The position numbers and the translations under genes are program-made. The notes below the pieces were generated by a model. It was not told where the DNA came from and made no database searches. It saw nothing but the letters and a program-made list of their open reading frames with translations. 38,090 nucleotides of DNA from a virus, in IMG/VR virus record IMGVR_UViG_3300011115_000341, positions 1-38,090 of that record; one strand, 5' to 3'. Position 1 is the stretch's first letter. Each line of letters starts with the position of its first letter. This document shows, in pieces, positions 9,028-15,700 of the stretch.

Positions 9028-10817
9028 TATTGTCCTACTGGTGCTGGTTGAGGTCCGCCACCTGATTTAAGTTGTTCCAATAATCCTTGTATACCACCAG
9101 GACCTTGCGGTGCAGCAGCAGGTTGTTGTGCGCCCATTCCTGGCATGGCTAGTCCTGGCATTGTTTCTGGTGCGCCTGCTGGTGCTTGTGCTGCTTGTCG
9201 GTCTTTAGCCCGCTGGTCTGTCCGTTTAACAGCGTCGAATAGTGGTACGTCTTGTTCGACAACAAGTTTGGTGAGGTATGCCAAATCTTCTGGCTGATAC
9301 GGGCCTTCAGGATTCGCAGCCTGCTGTTGTATGGATGATAGTAACGCAGCTTCAACTCCTTCTGCGATAATGCGGTCGTGTTCTAGGTCAGGGTCGGATA
9401 TGAGTGGGTCCGCTTCACGCGCTGATTCTTTACTCATTAAGCCCGTACCGAGCCGCTGACCTAAACCTACGATCAAACTGTTTACGTCTGATCCTGCCGC
9501 CGAATATGCAACATAGTGGAAGTCTGTTTGCCAAATTTTGTTTGGCTGATATGTTTCCATGCCAACAGTTTGTTTGGATGACATGTAAAAAGTTTTTGTT
9601 TGATTACCCCAATACGCTTTTTCGATTGCAATAGCAATCTTGTCTTCTGCGTATAGTGATTGTTCAAAGGTTGCTTGTGCTTCTTGTACACGGAAGTCAA
9701 CGGTTGCTGATAGGACTGATTCGCCACGGCGACCGGTACGAATGTTTGATCCTGATTCGCCACCGAACTCGGCAGGGATTGCACCTTCTAAACGTTCTTG
9801 ACGTTCCAAACGATCTAGTGCGGTATCGGTTTTGTAGCCTGGGTTGAGTTGCAATTGTTGAATGTCGCCACCTTTAACAATACCCAACTGTCCTTGTTTG
9901 CCGTTAGCTACCTGCATGATTTCAGGGTTTTCTCCTGGTCGTGCAATCAAATATTCTTCAGGGAAAATGCCGCGCTCGATAGCAATTTCAGTTAATGCTT
10001 GTAGTCGTGCGCGTGTGTAGTACATGCCCATCACACCGTCAAACTGGCCGCGTGGCTTGTCTAGGGTGATGCGGTTTGCTACAACAGCCAAAGGCATATT
10101 TGTGCGGTTAGGAATGTACTCGATGGTGAGTGCTTCAATACCAGCACGTTCTGATGCGTTTAAGGTTGGGTTGTCTTCTGCACCAAGAACCACTAGGTGG
10201 ATGCACTCTGGTGAAACATATTCGAGCATCGTGTATTTGGTTGAGGCATCAACTTTGCCCATGCGTAGTTTGCCCAACACTAAGTCACCATAGTTTTGTA
10301 TCAGGTAGGTTGCTGTGGCTTTGTAGGTAAAGATGCAGTCTTCTGGAACTGGATTATCTGGGTCATCAGTGAACGCAGGGTAGGTGTCTAGTGGGTTGCG
10401 TACAGTCCATGTTGGCATCAAAGTTTTGAAATCAGGTTTAAGTACAACAGCCGACTGTGAGTAACCGAGAAGGTGTCGTGCGCGTCGACGCATTTTCATT
10501 TGCATACGGTTATGATCCCAAATGGACATCATGGCGCGTTTGCGCATTTTGGCTGTGGACTTTGAACGGTCTGAGCCTTCTTTAACTGGAGGAAAATATG
10601 GGGATGGCATTGTTGATGCAACACGCATCGACATTTGATCCAACCCTTGTACCAACAGGTTTGCTACAGATGCTTTAGCGTTCTTGTCTAGTTCGTTTAG
10701 CGGTACGATCACGTCACCGTTGGCTAGGTCGCGTACACGGCGCATTTGTTCCTGCAAAGGACCCTGCGCTCTGCGCCTCTGCTCATAGAGAGCAACGATT
10801 TCTTCAGTGGTAAGCAA
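9027..10817 (-). CDS. Portal protein
   Basis: About 596 residues, a usual length for portals. It lies directly after the terminase large subunit and has the typical make-up: a basic N-terminal region (EQRRRAQGPLQEQMRRVRDLANGD), a conserved-looking patch SMRVASTMPSPYFPPV, a central alpha/beta body, and a low-complexity Ala/Gln/Pro/Gly C-terminal tail of about 80 residues. The dodecameric portal forms the DNA entry vertex and anchors the terminase and tail adaptor. Start choice: GTG at 10823 overlaps the AGGAG ribosome binding site (10823-10827), whereas TTG at 10817 lies 5 nt downstream of it, so TTG is preferred. Confidence 0.8.
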   Translation of the reverse strand: MLTTEEIVALYEQRRRAQGPLQEQMRRVRDLANGDVIVPLNELDKNAKASVANLLVQGLDQMSMRVASTMPSPYFPPVKEGSDRSKSTAKMRKRAMMSIWDHNRMQMKMRRRARHLLGYSQSAVVLKPDFKTLMPTWTVRNPLDTYPAFTDDPDNPVPEDCIFTYKATATYLIQNYGDLVLGKLRMGKVDASTKYTMLEYVSPECIHLVVLGAEDNPTLNASERAGIEALTIEYIPNRTNMPLAVVANRITLDKPRGQFDGVMGMYYTRARLQALTEIAIERGIFPEEYLIARPGENPEIMQVANGKQGQLGIVKGGDIQQLQLNPGYKTDTALDRLERQERLEGAIPAEFGGESGSNIRTGRRGESVLSATVDFRVQEAQATFEQSLYAEDKIAIAIEKAYWGNQTKTFYMSSKQTVGMETYQPNKIWQTDFHYVAYSAAGSDVNSLIVGLGQRLGTGLMSKESAREADPLISDPDLEHDRIIAEGVEAALLSSIQQQAANPEGPYQPEDLAYLTKLVVEQDVPLFDAVKRTDQRAKDRQAAQAPAGAPETMPGLAMPGMGAQQPAAAPQGPGGIQGLLEQLKSGGGPQPAPVGQ

Positions 10818-10857
10818 ACGCACTCCTAAATATGAGAATTAGTACAAAGATACCATA

Positions 10858-12834
10858 CTAAATCCAAGACGGTCGCCACTGTTTCGGCGGTGCAACACCT
10901 TGTCGAAGTTTCGGTGCATGAAGTTCAGCAAACCAATGTGCCATCACAAGGTCAGTACCCGATTTTTTGTCTCTAGTCCACGAAGACATCTCCTCAATGA
11001 ACGCCAAAGTTTTCCAGTTCTCGCGCATAGTCGGCAAACGTATCTGACCGGTACGCCACAAGTTAGGTAACAACGCTTCCACACCCAAGTTTTCGTCTAG
11101 TTTGTTGCGGCTAGTGGTGTGAGGGATCACGTTGACTGTATGTAATGCCTGCCATTTGCGAACAAAATCGTGTGCCAACAAGAATCGTTGTGCTGCGTTC
11201 ACTTCTACAATCCAATGGGAGATTGGGTACCCGTATTCAAACGATCTGTTTTGCCATTCTTCCATGATCCCTGAATAGCTGCGCCCCGAAATGTCATATC
11301 CGAGTAAACCTTCTGCTGTGAGTTTGATTCGTTCGCAGTCAATGAGGAACCGCAGGTTTGTTTCAGGTTGATATATCCACCATTGGATAGCCCAAAACAT
11401 TGTTGGTGACGGATCAACCGAAGCAATCGAAATGAGTGGTGGCTGCAAGTTTGGTGGGATATGTCCTGGTCTACGATCATTGTCAATACATCCTGGATAC
11501 ATCACCCCGTCAGGACCAACACCACCAGTAGCCCACACCCGTTCAATCAGATAGTTGCCTTCAGCTTGATCTTCTTGCTGATACACCACAGCAAATTTCG
11601 CAGGATTAGAGTGCTTCACATACGACAAGTCTTTCCAAGACAGGCGGTACGGGTCAAGTAACGGGCCTTCAGGCCACGCAACAGCCGTGTTGCGTTTAGA
11701 CAGTTTACCTGTGTCTAGTTCTTCGTAATACGCTTTGTAGATGAGGTGGTGGTACTTGTGCTTTTTGAGGGGTTCTTTTTCTTCGGAGATGTCGGTGGTG
11801 TCTGACCCGTCGTAGTTGTCTTCGAAATCTTCGTACGTGATTTTGGAGAGGCAGTGCGCGTAGAGGTCAAGAGGTCCGAGTCTTTGTCCGATGACTGCGA
11901 GAAGGCCGCCTGGGTCGACGCGAGCTTCTGCCATGGAGTCCCATCGTTCAATAAGTTTATCTCGCGCCGCACTTTCTTTAGCATTTTCCGGACTCGCAAC
12001 GTCGTCAAATAGGCAGAGATCCGCACGGTGGCCAATGAACTCAGACTCGATACCGTAAGCACTAACAGTAGGTTCTTTGTTGTCCAGTCCACCCATGTCC
12101 TCCTGTTCGACAATAAATTCTTCGGCTCTCCACAGACTACCACTTGTTGACGGCTTAAACCTACCAAAATCTATGGCAAGACATGCTTCAGCTTTGATAG
12201 CTAACCCTTTGTCTATCAGAATTGGGTCAGGGTCTAAAGGAAACTGGCGTTCTAAGGTTTCACGGATGCGACGCGAATACATTTTTGCCAACGCTTGTGA
12301 CACGGAACCGATCATCACACGAATCTTGCGGTTCTTTACAATCTGCCACACAGCCACATCATGGAACAGGGTTGATTTGCCTGCACCTGGGGGACAGTTC
12401 AACACCACAAACTCTTTATCGTCGTTATACAGCCATGCTTCGATCTGATATGCGGCATCAACCTGCCACGGTGAAGGGACACGACCCAAATAGCGTCTAC
12501 GGAAATAATCGAAATCGGTTAACGCCCGTTGCGCTTCAGGTTTCAAACGGTCATACGGAATAACCGGTGGCAAATCGGACACATCCATAACTTTCTGCCA
12601 TTGATCTGCTTGTACGCCACCTTCTTTTTTGCGTACTTTAGCCCCATCTAAGTTTGCTAACTCTAATTCTGCCTTTACCTTGCGTTTTTTAGAGTCCCAT
12701 TTTTGTGCAGTGTTGATATGCACACCAGCAATTTTTGCTGCATCTTTAATCGACATGCCTGATGCACGTGCCTGCCAAAAACGGGCTACATCTTGTGGCG
12801 GTATTTGTCGTCGCCCTGATCTTCCAGCAGTCAT
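10858..12834 (-). CDS. terL: Terminase large subunit with N-terminal helix-turn-helix
   Basis: ATP-driven DNA packaging motor and headful or end nuclease. From ATG 12834 (658 aa), the Walker A motif is CPPGAGKST (about residues 147-155), Walker B is LCLFDDV (273-279) and a coupling-like segment VIGQRLGPLDLY follows. The RNase H-like nuclease has acidic residues in ASVDPS (about D474), IVEVNA (E544) and GTDLVMAHW (D628). Residues 14-50 form a helix-turn-helix (ARASGMSIKDAAKIAGVHINTAQKW) of the kind normally found in terminase small subunits. No separate small subunit was seen, so DNA recognition may be fused to the motor. GTG at 12852 is an alternative start but lies inside the candidate -10 box; ATG 12834 would be leaderless. 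Confidence 0.9.
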   Translation of the reverse strand: MTAGRSGRRQIPPQDVARFWQARASGMSIKDAAKIAGVHINTAQKWDSKKRKVKAELELANLDGAKVRKKEGGVQADQWQKVMDVSDLPPVIPYDRLKPEAQRALTDFDYFRRRYLGRVPSPWQVDAAYQIEAWLYNDDKEFVVLNCPPGAGKSTLFHDVAVWQIVKNRKIRVMIGSVSQALAKMYSRRIRETLERQFPLDPDPILIDKGLAIKAEACLAIDFGRFKPSTSGSLWRAEEFIVEQEDMGGLDNKEPTVSAYGIESEFIGHRADLCLFDDVASPENAKESAARDKLIERWDSMAEARVDPGGLLAVIGQRLGPLDLYAHCLSKITYEDFEDNYDGSDTTDISEEKEPLKKHKYHHLIYKAYYEELDTGKLSKRNTAVAWPEGPLLDPYRLSWKDLSYVKHSNPAKFAVVYQQEDQAEGNYLIERVWATGGVGPDGVMYPGCIDNDRRPGHIPPNLQPPLISIASVDPSPTMFWAIQWWIYQPETNLRFLIDCERIKLTAEGLLGYDISGRSYSGIMEEWQNRSFEYGYPISHWIVEVNAAQRFLLAHDFVRKWQALHTVNVIPHTTSRNKLDENLGVEALLPNLWRTGQIRLPTMRENWKTLAFIEEMSSWTRDKKSGTDLVMAHWFAELHAPKLRQGVAPPKQWRPSWI

Positions 12835-12843
12835 TGTGGTGCT

Positions 12844-12872
12844 ATCATACACCCTGTTGGTGGGTGTGTCCG
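12844..12872 (-). promoter_or_regulatory. Candidate late promoter for terminase, leaderless start
   Basis: Minus strand CGGACA (12867-12872), 17-nt spacer, TATGAT (12844-12849), then 9 nt to ATG 12834. Transcription would begin about 2 nt before the ATG, giving a near-leaderless mRNA; no Shine-Dalgarno sequence precedes the ATG. The spacer carries ACACCC-N7-GGGTGT, resembling the operator-like repeat of the capsid promoter at 159..189. The GTGTATGAT block recurs at 36450-36458. Confidence 0.55.
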
Positions 12873-12925
12873 TAGAGATAGTTTCGTCGGGTTACTAACT
12901 CCGGTTCTCCCCTCGCCCACCAACA
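12855..12925. repeat. 10-bp inverted repeat flanking 51 nt upstream of terminase
   Basis: TGTTGGTGGG (12855-12864) pairs perfectly with CCCACCAACA (12916-12925). The left arm overlaps the terminase promoter spacer. A near-copy of the left arm (GTTGGTGG-TGTGTC) occurs at 13667-13680, at the end of the clamp-like gene. It could be a paired binding site for a regulator or terminase, or a stem in RNA. A tRNA was considered and rejected. Confidence 0.6.
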
Positions 12926-13022
12926 TTAAAAACATCTGCTACACTCTCCAACACACTCGTCGGGATGACGACACACAAACACTTCACGGTCGTACCCTCG
13001 TTGCACAGGGCGGGACAATCAT

Positions 13023-13158
13023 CCACGGAAACGTGGTTCGATGAACTATTAACATAGATCAAGCAGCGAGCTGAACGCCATCTCAGCAAAACTTAAGGTG
13101 TCGGCTAAAACTCTTAGCTACGGCGACCTGCTCCTTAGAGCGAACCGTGGGGGGAGCA
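13023..13158. other. Cluster of potential hairpins (structured DNA or plus-strand RNA candidate)
   Basis: On the plus strand: CCACG-GAAA-CGTGG (13023-13036, perfect stem with a GNRA tetraloop); GCTGA...TCAGC near 13070-13088; GCTAA-AACTC-TTAGC (13104-13118) nested in GGT-GTCG...CGGC-GACC (13097-13128, one bulge); and TGCTCC...GGAGCA (13129-13158). The GNRA loop exists only on the plus strand. Individual 5-bp stems occur by chance; the density is what draws attention. No known RNA family recognised. Confidence 0.35.
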
Positions 13159-13319
13159 AACACCATCACAATCATTGGCCGCCATCACCCCAAGAGATAC
13201 ACATTTATGTATATATCTCCCAACACGATACAAAACCAAAACCACACACAGAAGTCAAACAACCACCCACCTCCCAAAGCGGGGGTTTGAACACGCTGAG
13301 TGACCAACAAAACCAAACA

Positions 13320-13347
13320 TTGACAAGACGAATAATAGATATATAGA
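13320..13347 (+). promoter_or_regulatory. Weak candidate plus-strand promoter at the composition switch
   Basis: TTGACA (13320-13325), 16-nt AT-rich spacer, TATAGA (13342-13347). It points into the GT-rich gene-free stretch and toward the antisense side of the clamp-like gene. No plus-strand gene follows. The AT-rich DNA may instead be a duplex-unwinding element. Confidence 0.3.
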
Positions 13348-13595
13348 GGGGGCGGCTGGCTCGGCAGACCCCCAGTTGTGGTTTGGTGGTTTGGGTGTTT
13401 GGTGTGAGTGGTCAAGTCCTGCCGGCTTGGTGGTTTGGTACGGTTTGGCCTGCTGAATAGGTGGGGGTATCCCGATACGGCGCGGCAAGTTGGGTGCCAG
13501 CTGCGGAAAAGTAAGGTTCGGCGGTGATTGCCTAGCTCGTGGTGGTGGTGTTTGTGGTGGTGGTTGGGCGTGTTTTGACTTGTGGCCGAATAGCA

Positions 13596-13629
13596 CAATG
13601 CCCGCCGGCGGGGGGGCTGGCGGGCATTG
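13596..13629 (-). terminator. Strong GC hairpin downstream of the clamp-like gene
   Basis: CAATGCCCGCC (13596-13606) and GGCGGGCATTG (13619-13629) form a perfect 11-bp stem with a 12-nt loop, starting 35 nt after the stop codon of the gene at 13664. There is no T tract on either strand, as is common for hairpins following actinobacterial genes. It probably ends or protects the early transcript. Confidence 0.6.
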
Positions 13630-13663
13630 GTGGCCGATCTTGTCGGCGGGGGTGTTGGTGTTG

Positions 13664-14287
13664 CTAGTTGGTGGTGTGTCGTCGTGTTGGCATTACTAAT
13701 ACTTGCGTTGTGCTGGTTCGTGTTGTGATCGTGTAGATGACTGGCTTGGTGGGTGTGCTGTAGTTGGTGAGTGTTACGGGTTGGTCGTTGTTGGCGGCCT
13801 GTTTGGTGGTTTTGGCTAGTCGTTCGAGTTGCCACGCGGCCAAGCTGAACGGTTCGAACGTGTCTGGTGTTGTTGTTTGTGCTGTTGTCCATATTGCGGC
13901 TGTGTTGGGTGTTTCGTGTTGTGGGTTGTTGCCGGTGTGGGTTTGGCCTGCGGTGGTGGTGAGTGTCCACGCTTCCGGCGTGGCTGTCAGTGTGGCGGTC
14001 ACTTGGCTGGCGTGTTTTCCCGCTAGTTTGGCTGCTGCTGTGAGTGCTTTGGATACTTCGGCGGCTGGCAGTGTGAACTTGTCCGGTGTTGTTGTGATCT
14101 GTTCGCCGGTGGTGTGTTTTACTGCTGCGTAACTGTCACAACACTCGAACACTTGACCGGTGATCGTGGCCAGTTGTAGAGCCTGCTTGTCGGTGCTGGC
14201 GTATGGTGTGACGATTGCGAACACTTGCGCGAGGTTTTTTAGTGTGCCGGTGATCTGTCCTAGTTGGGTTTTTTGGTCGTTGCTCAT
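13664..14287 (-). CDS. Divergent sliding-clamp-like (DnaN/beta-type) protein
   Basis: A 207-residue, Thr- and Ala-rich protein with beta-clamp-like features: FTLPAAEVSKALTAAAKLAGK (about 71-91) resembles the helix of a clamp domain, FEPFSLAAWQLERLAKTTKQA (about 143-163) the next one, and the chain ends in TQVLVMPTR, matching the LIMPxR end of bacterial clamps. The length suggests two clamp domains, not the three of DnaN, so it could assemble as a trimer like PCNA or T4 gp45. It would tether a DNA polymerase, presumably the host enzyme since none is encoded here. ATG overlaps the upstream stop (ATGA) and follows AAGGAGAACAGCACA. It is the last gene before the gene-free region. Assignment is by pattern, moderate. 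Confidence 0.45.
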   Translation of the reverse strand: MSNDQKTQLGQITGTLKNLAQVFAIVTPYASTDKQALQLATITGQVFECCDSYAAVKHTTGEQITTTPDKFTLPAAEVSKALTAAAKLAGKHASQVTATLTATPEAWTLTTTAGQTHTGNNPQHETPNTAAIWTTAQTTTPDTFEPFSLAAWQLERLAKTTKQAANNDQPVTLTNYSTPTKPVIYTITTRTSTTQVLVMPTRRHTTN

Positions 14288-14490
14288 TGTGCTGTTCTCC
14301 TTGTTTGTTGGGTTGTTGTTTTTCGTGCGCGGTTGCGCTCGATCTGTGCGCGCCGGCGTTTGATTAGTTCGGCGTTGGTGTATTTGGTGCGGGGTTTGCG
14401 GTGGCTCATCAGCTCGCCAACGATTGCGCCGGCGATAAATGGTGATGCCATGACTAGCGCGGTGAGTGGAATAGATGTAATTTCGGTCAT
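14284..14490 (-). CDS. Small single-pass membrane protein with basic tail (68 aa)
   Basis: One membrane helix (about residues 8-28, PLTALVMASPFIAGAIVGELM) is followed by a very basic cytoplasmic-type tail (HRKPRTK...LIKRRRAQIERNRARK). The positive-inside rule puts the tail in the cytoplasm. It could bind DNA or RNA at the membrane. No family recognised. It overlaps both neighbours by ATGA. Confidence 0.6.
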   Translation of the reverse strand: MTEITSIPLTALVMASPFIAGAIVGELMSHRKPRTKYTNAELIKRRRAQIERNRARKTTTQQTRRTAQ

Positions 14491-14894
14491 TGTGCCAGCT
14501 CGTCTAGATAATCGGCTAACACTGGGTAGTTGTAGCGGATAGTCGCTTGGTCGGTGCCGCTGTACGTTGTTACGGCCACTATGTGGCCGTCGTTGCTGTC
14601 GCGTGTGATCTCACAATGAGGGCCGCCACAAGTGCGCAAGATTTCCACGCGGGTATTGTTGCGGTCATCTGTGCGCAAGATTTTAAGTTCTAGTACTGTT
14701 TCGTTTAGGTATTGGTTTACAATGTCGTAAGCGTCGAGATCCATGTCTGCGCCTAATTCGCTTACTGCTTCGGCATAAGCTGCGGCGGTTTCATCGTCTA
14801 GCTCGTGGCCGGCGGTGAGTAGGAACTCTAGCGCGTCTAATTCTCTGCCAATATTTTGACAATAGTCGCGGGCTGTGTCTGTTCTGGTGTTCAT
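14487..14894 (-). CDS. Unknown acidic early protein (135 aa)
   Basis: Acidic N-terminal half with predicted helices (RELDALEFLLTAGHELDDETAAAYAEAVSELGADMDLD), then a beta-rich C-terminal half (VEILRTCGGPHCEITRD...HIVAVTTYSGTDQATIRYNY). A single C-GGPH-C pair might bind metal. It is the first gene after the promoter at 14946..14974, and its start lies 6 nt after a hairpin holding GGGAG in the loop. No family recognised. Confidence 0.65.
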   Translation of the reverse strand: MNTRTDTARDYCQNIGRELDALEFLLTAGHELDDETAAAYAEAVSELGADMDLDAYDIVNQYLNETVLELKILRTDDRNNTRVEILRTCGGPHCEITRDSNDGHIVAVTTYSGTDQATIRYNYPVLADYLDELAQ

Positions 14895-14900
14895 TGTTTT

Positions 14901-14914
14901 AGCTCTCCCAAGCT
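14901..14914 (-). promoter_or_regulatory. Translation-start hairpin, Shine-Dalgarno in loop
   Basis: On the minus strand AGCT-TGGGAG-AGCT, 6 nt before ATG 14894. The loop TGGGAG carries the ribosome binding site. An equivalent hairpin with the same loop but a different stem lies at 16980..16995, so the pairing covaries while the loop is conserved. Confidence 0.5.
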
Positions 14915-14945
14915 GTACGCCCGTTTATTTTTCGTGCGCTTTAGT

Positions 14946-14974
14946 ATTGTGACCTATTTTTTAGAGTTTGTCAA
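14946..14974 (-). promoter_or_regulatory. Early promoter, sister of 17021..17049
   Basis: Minus strand TTGACA (14969-14974), 17-nt spacer ending in ATAGGT, then CACAAT (14946-14951). The -35 box lies inside the last codons of the preceding 66-aa gene. It shares -35 box, spacer length and ATAGGTCA with the promoter at 17021..17049. It drives the 135-aa, 68-aa and clamp-like genes. Confidence 0.75.
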
Positions 14975-15161
14975 GTATTATTTTTATTTTTTTGCGGGGC
15001 ATTGTGGCGAGCTGTTGAGCTGTTGCCGCGTGTGCGGGGATTAGCGGCACGATCACGCCGGAACGAATGCCGGCGAGATAGTCGCGAGCGGCGGCGAGTG
15101 TGTCGAAGTGGCCAACAGTGAGTTGGCCGGCGGCGGTTTGTATTTGTATTAGGTATGTCAT
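14961..15161 (-). CDS. Small unknown protein (66 aa)
   Basis: Starts at ATG 15161, inside a 15-bp palindrome. The sequence suggests a compact beta-alpha fold (TYLIQIQTAAGQLTVGHFDTLAAARDYLAGIRSG) and a basic C terminus (MPRKKIKIILDKL). No family recognised. An upstream in-frame TTG (15191) is a poorer start. The palindrome over the start codon suggests that the gene is repressed, perhaps by its own product. Confidence 0.55.
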   Translation of the reverse strand: MTYLIQIQTAAGQLTVGHFDTLAAARDYLAGIRSGVIVPLIPAHAATAQQLATMPRKKIKIILDKL

Positions 15162-15165
15162 ACCT
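15151..15165. promoter_or_regulatory. Perfect palindrome over a start codon (operator candidate)
   Basis: AGGTATG-T-CATACCT, 7-bp arms around one central base, overlapping ATG 15161-15159 of the 66-aa gene and abutting TATACA on its upstream side. The size and symmetry fit a dimeric repressor site. It lies between the 66-aa gene and the outward-facing plus-strand promoter at 15185. Confidence 0.55.
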
Positions 15166-15184
15166 GTATAGAGCGTCTTTCGGC

Positions 15185-15213
15185 TTGACAATGTAAAGAC
15201 TATTTGCTATACG
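15185..15213 (+). promoter_or_regulatory. Strong plus-strand promoter with no gene behind it
   Basis: TTGACA (15185-15190), exactly 17 nt, TATACG (15208-15213). It is the best promoter-like match on the plus strand of a genome whose genes all lie on the minus strand. Predicted transcription would start near 15220 and reach the hairpin at 15284-15322 about 100 nt later, giving a possible short antisense or regulatory RNA. Confidence 0.55.
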
Positions 15214-15283
15214 AACATTTGTTTGTTTACTAGCCGGTAACTTTTTTGTGCTTTCGCGGTTAGTCGTGTTGTGGTGCCGGTAG

Positions 15284-15322
15284 CGGTAGTGGTGCCAGCT
15301 TGGGAGTGTGACACCACTACCG
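15284..15322. terminator. 11-bp GC-rich hairpin between small genes
   Basis: CGGTAGTGGTG (15284-15294) and CACCACTACCG (15312-15322), a perfect stem with a 17-nt loop, begins 8 nt after the stop codon of the minus-strand gene at 15330. It could end that transcript and also the plus-strand transcript from 15185. There is no T tract on either side. Confidence 0.55.
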
Positions 15323-15329
15323 GTACGTG

Positions 15330-15500
15330 TTAGCGGCGGTTTTGTTGGTGGCGGTAGGCCAAGTGTATGAATGGGTAGATCGAGATGAGCATTGTTGCCC
15401 ACCATAATCTGCCAGCGTTGGCACCTACTGTCACAACACATATTGCTGCGGTGATGATGATAGTGGTGGCGGTAGCGCGGAATATGAGACTGTCGGTCAA
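15330..15500 (-). CDS. Small membrane protein, TTG start (56 aa)
   Basis: TTG start overlapping the stop of the preceding gene. Two hydrophobic segments (FRATATTIIITAAICVVTVGA and RLWWATMLISIYPFIHLAY) make a two-pass membrane protein with a basic C terminus. No family recognised; it might be a small inner-membrane or exclusion-type protein. The start is uncertain because the ribosome binding site is weak. Confidence 0.5.
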   Translation of the reverse strand: MTDSLIFRATATTIIITAAICVVTVGANAGRLWWATMLISIYPFIHLAYRHQQNRR

Positions 15501-15700
15501 GAGTTTTCGCCGTTCTCTACGTCGAACGCTTCGACTTGCCACGCGCCTGCTTCTTCCATATCTAGCCCGTGATAATCTTTCAGTTGCCATATTGCGGTTG
15601 CTTCGGCTTGTTCTTCGTTCTCTGCGGTTACATTGGTGATGAGACTGAAGTAATCGCCTATAAACCGTACGCACCACTCTTTTTCGGTTATTGTTTTCAT
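15497..15700 (-). CDS. Small acidic unknown protein (67 aa)
   Basis: ATG 15700 has a good ribosome binding site (AAGGGG, 7 nt) and overlaps the upstream stop (ATGA). The protein reads as a mixed alpha/beta domain with aromatic residues (EKEWCVRFIGDYFSLITNVTAENEEQAEATAIWQL) and an acidic C terminus. No family recognised. Confidence 0.6.
   Translation of the reverse strand: MKTITEKEWCVRFIGDYFSLITNVTAENEEQAEATAIWQLKDYHGLDMEEAGAWQVEAFDVENGENS

Larger units (their letters stand above)
12853..13663. other. Gene-free region: candidate origin, packaging or regulatory zone
   Basis: About 810 bases with no convincing gene on either strand. It separates the end of the early block (13664) from the terminase operon. 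Contents in order: late promoter, 10-bp inverted repeat, potential hairpins (13023-13158), an AC-rich stretch on the plus strand (about 13155-13318), an AT-rich point (13326-13345), then a strongly GT-rich stretch with repeated GGTGGTTTGG units, and a strong GC hairpin at 13596-13629. The switch from AC-rich to GT-rich on one strand within a few tens of bases resembles composition breaks at replication origins. Short plus-strand reading frames exist (12965, 13098) but lack ribosome binding sites and family resemblance. Confidence 0.6.

Noticed and set aside
12854-12925. tRNA-like outline (GGTGGG paired with CCCACC about 60 nt apart, followed by A)
   Set aside because: The T arm does not pair, the T loop lacks the TTCRA pattern, and the D and anticodon arms do not form standard stems.
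12965-13057. Plus-strand reading frame of 30 codons
   Set aside because: Too short, no ribosome binding site, and it overlaps the GNRA hairpin.
13098-13346. Plus-strand reading frame of 82 codons starting with GTG
   Set aside because: No ribosome binding site at proper distance, low-complexity composition, no family resemblance; it spans the composition switch region.
13185-13970. Long His/Thr/Pro-rich minus-strand frame
   Set aside because: It overlaps the clamp-like gene in another frame; the composition is a by-product of the AC-rich strand.
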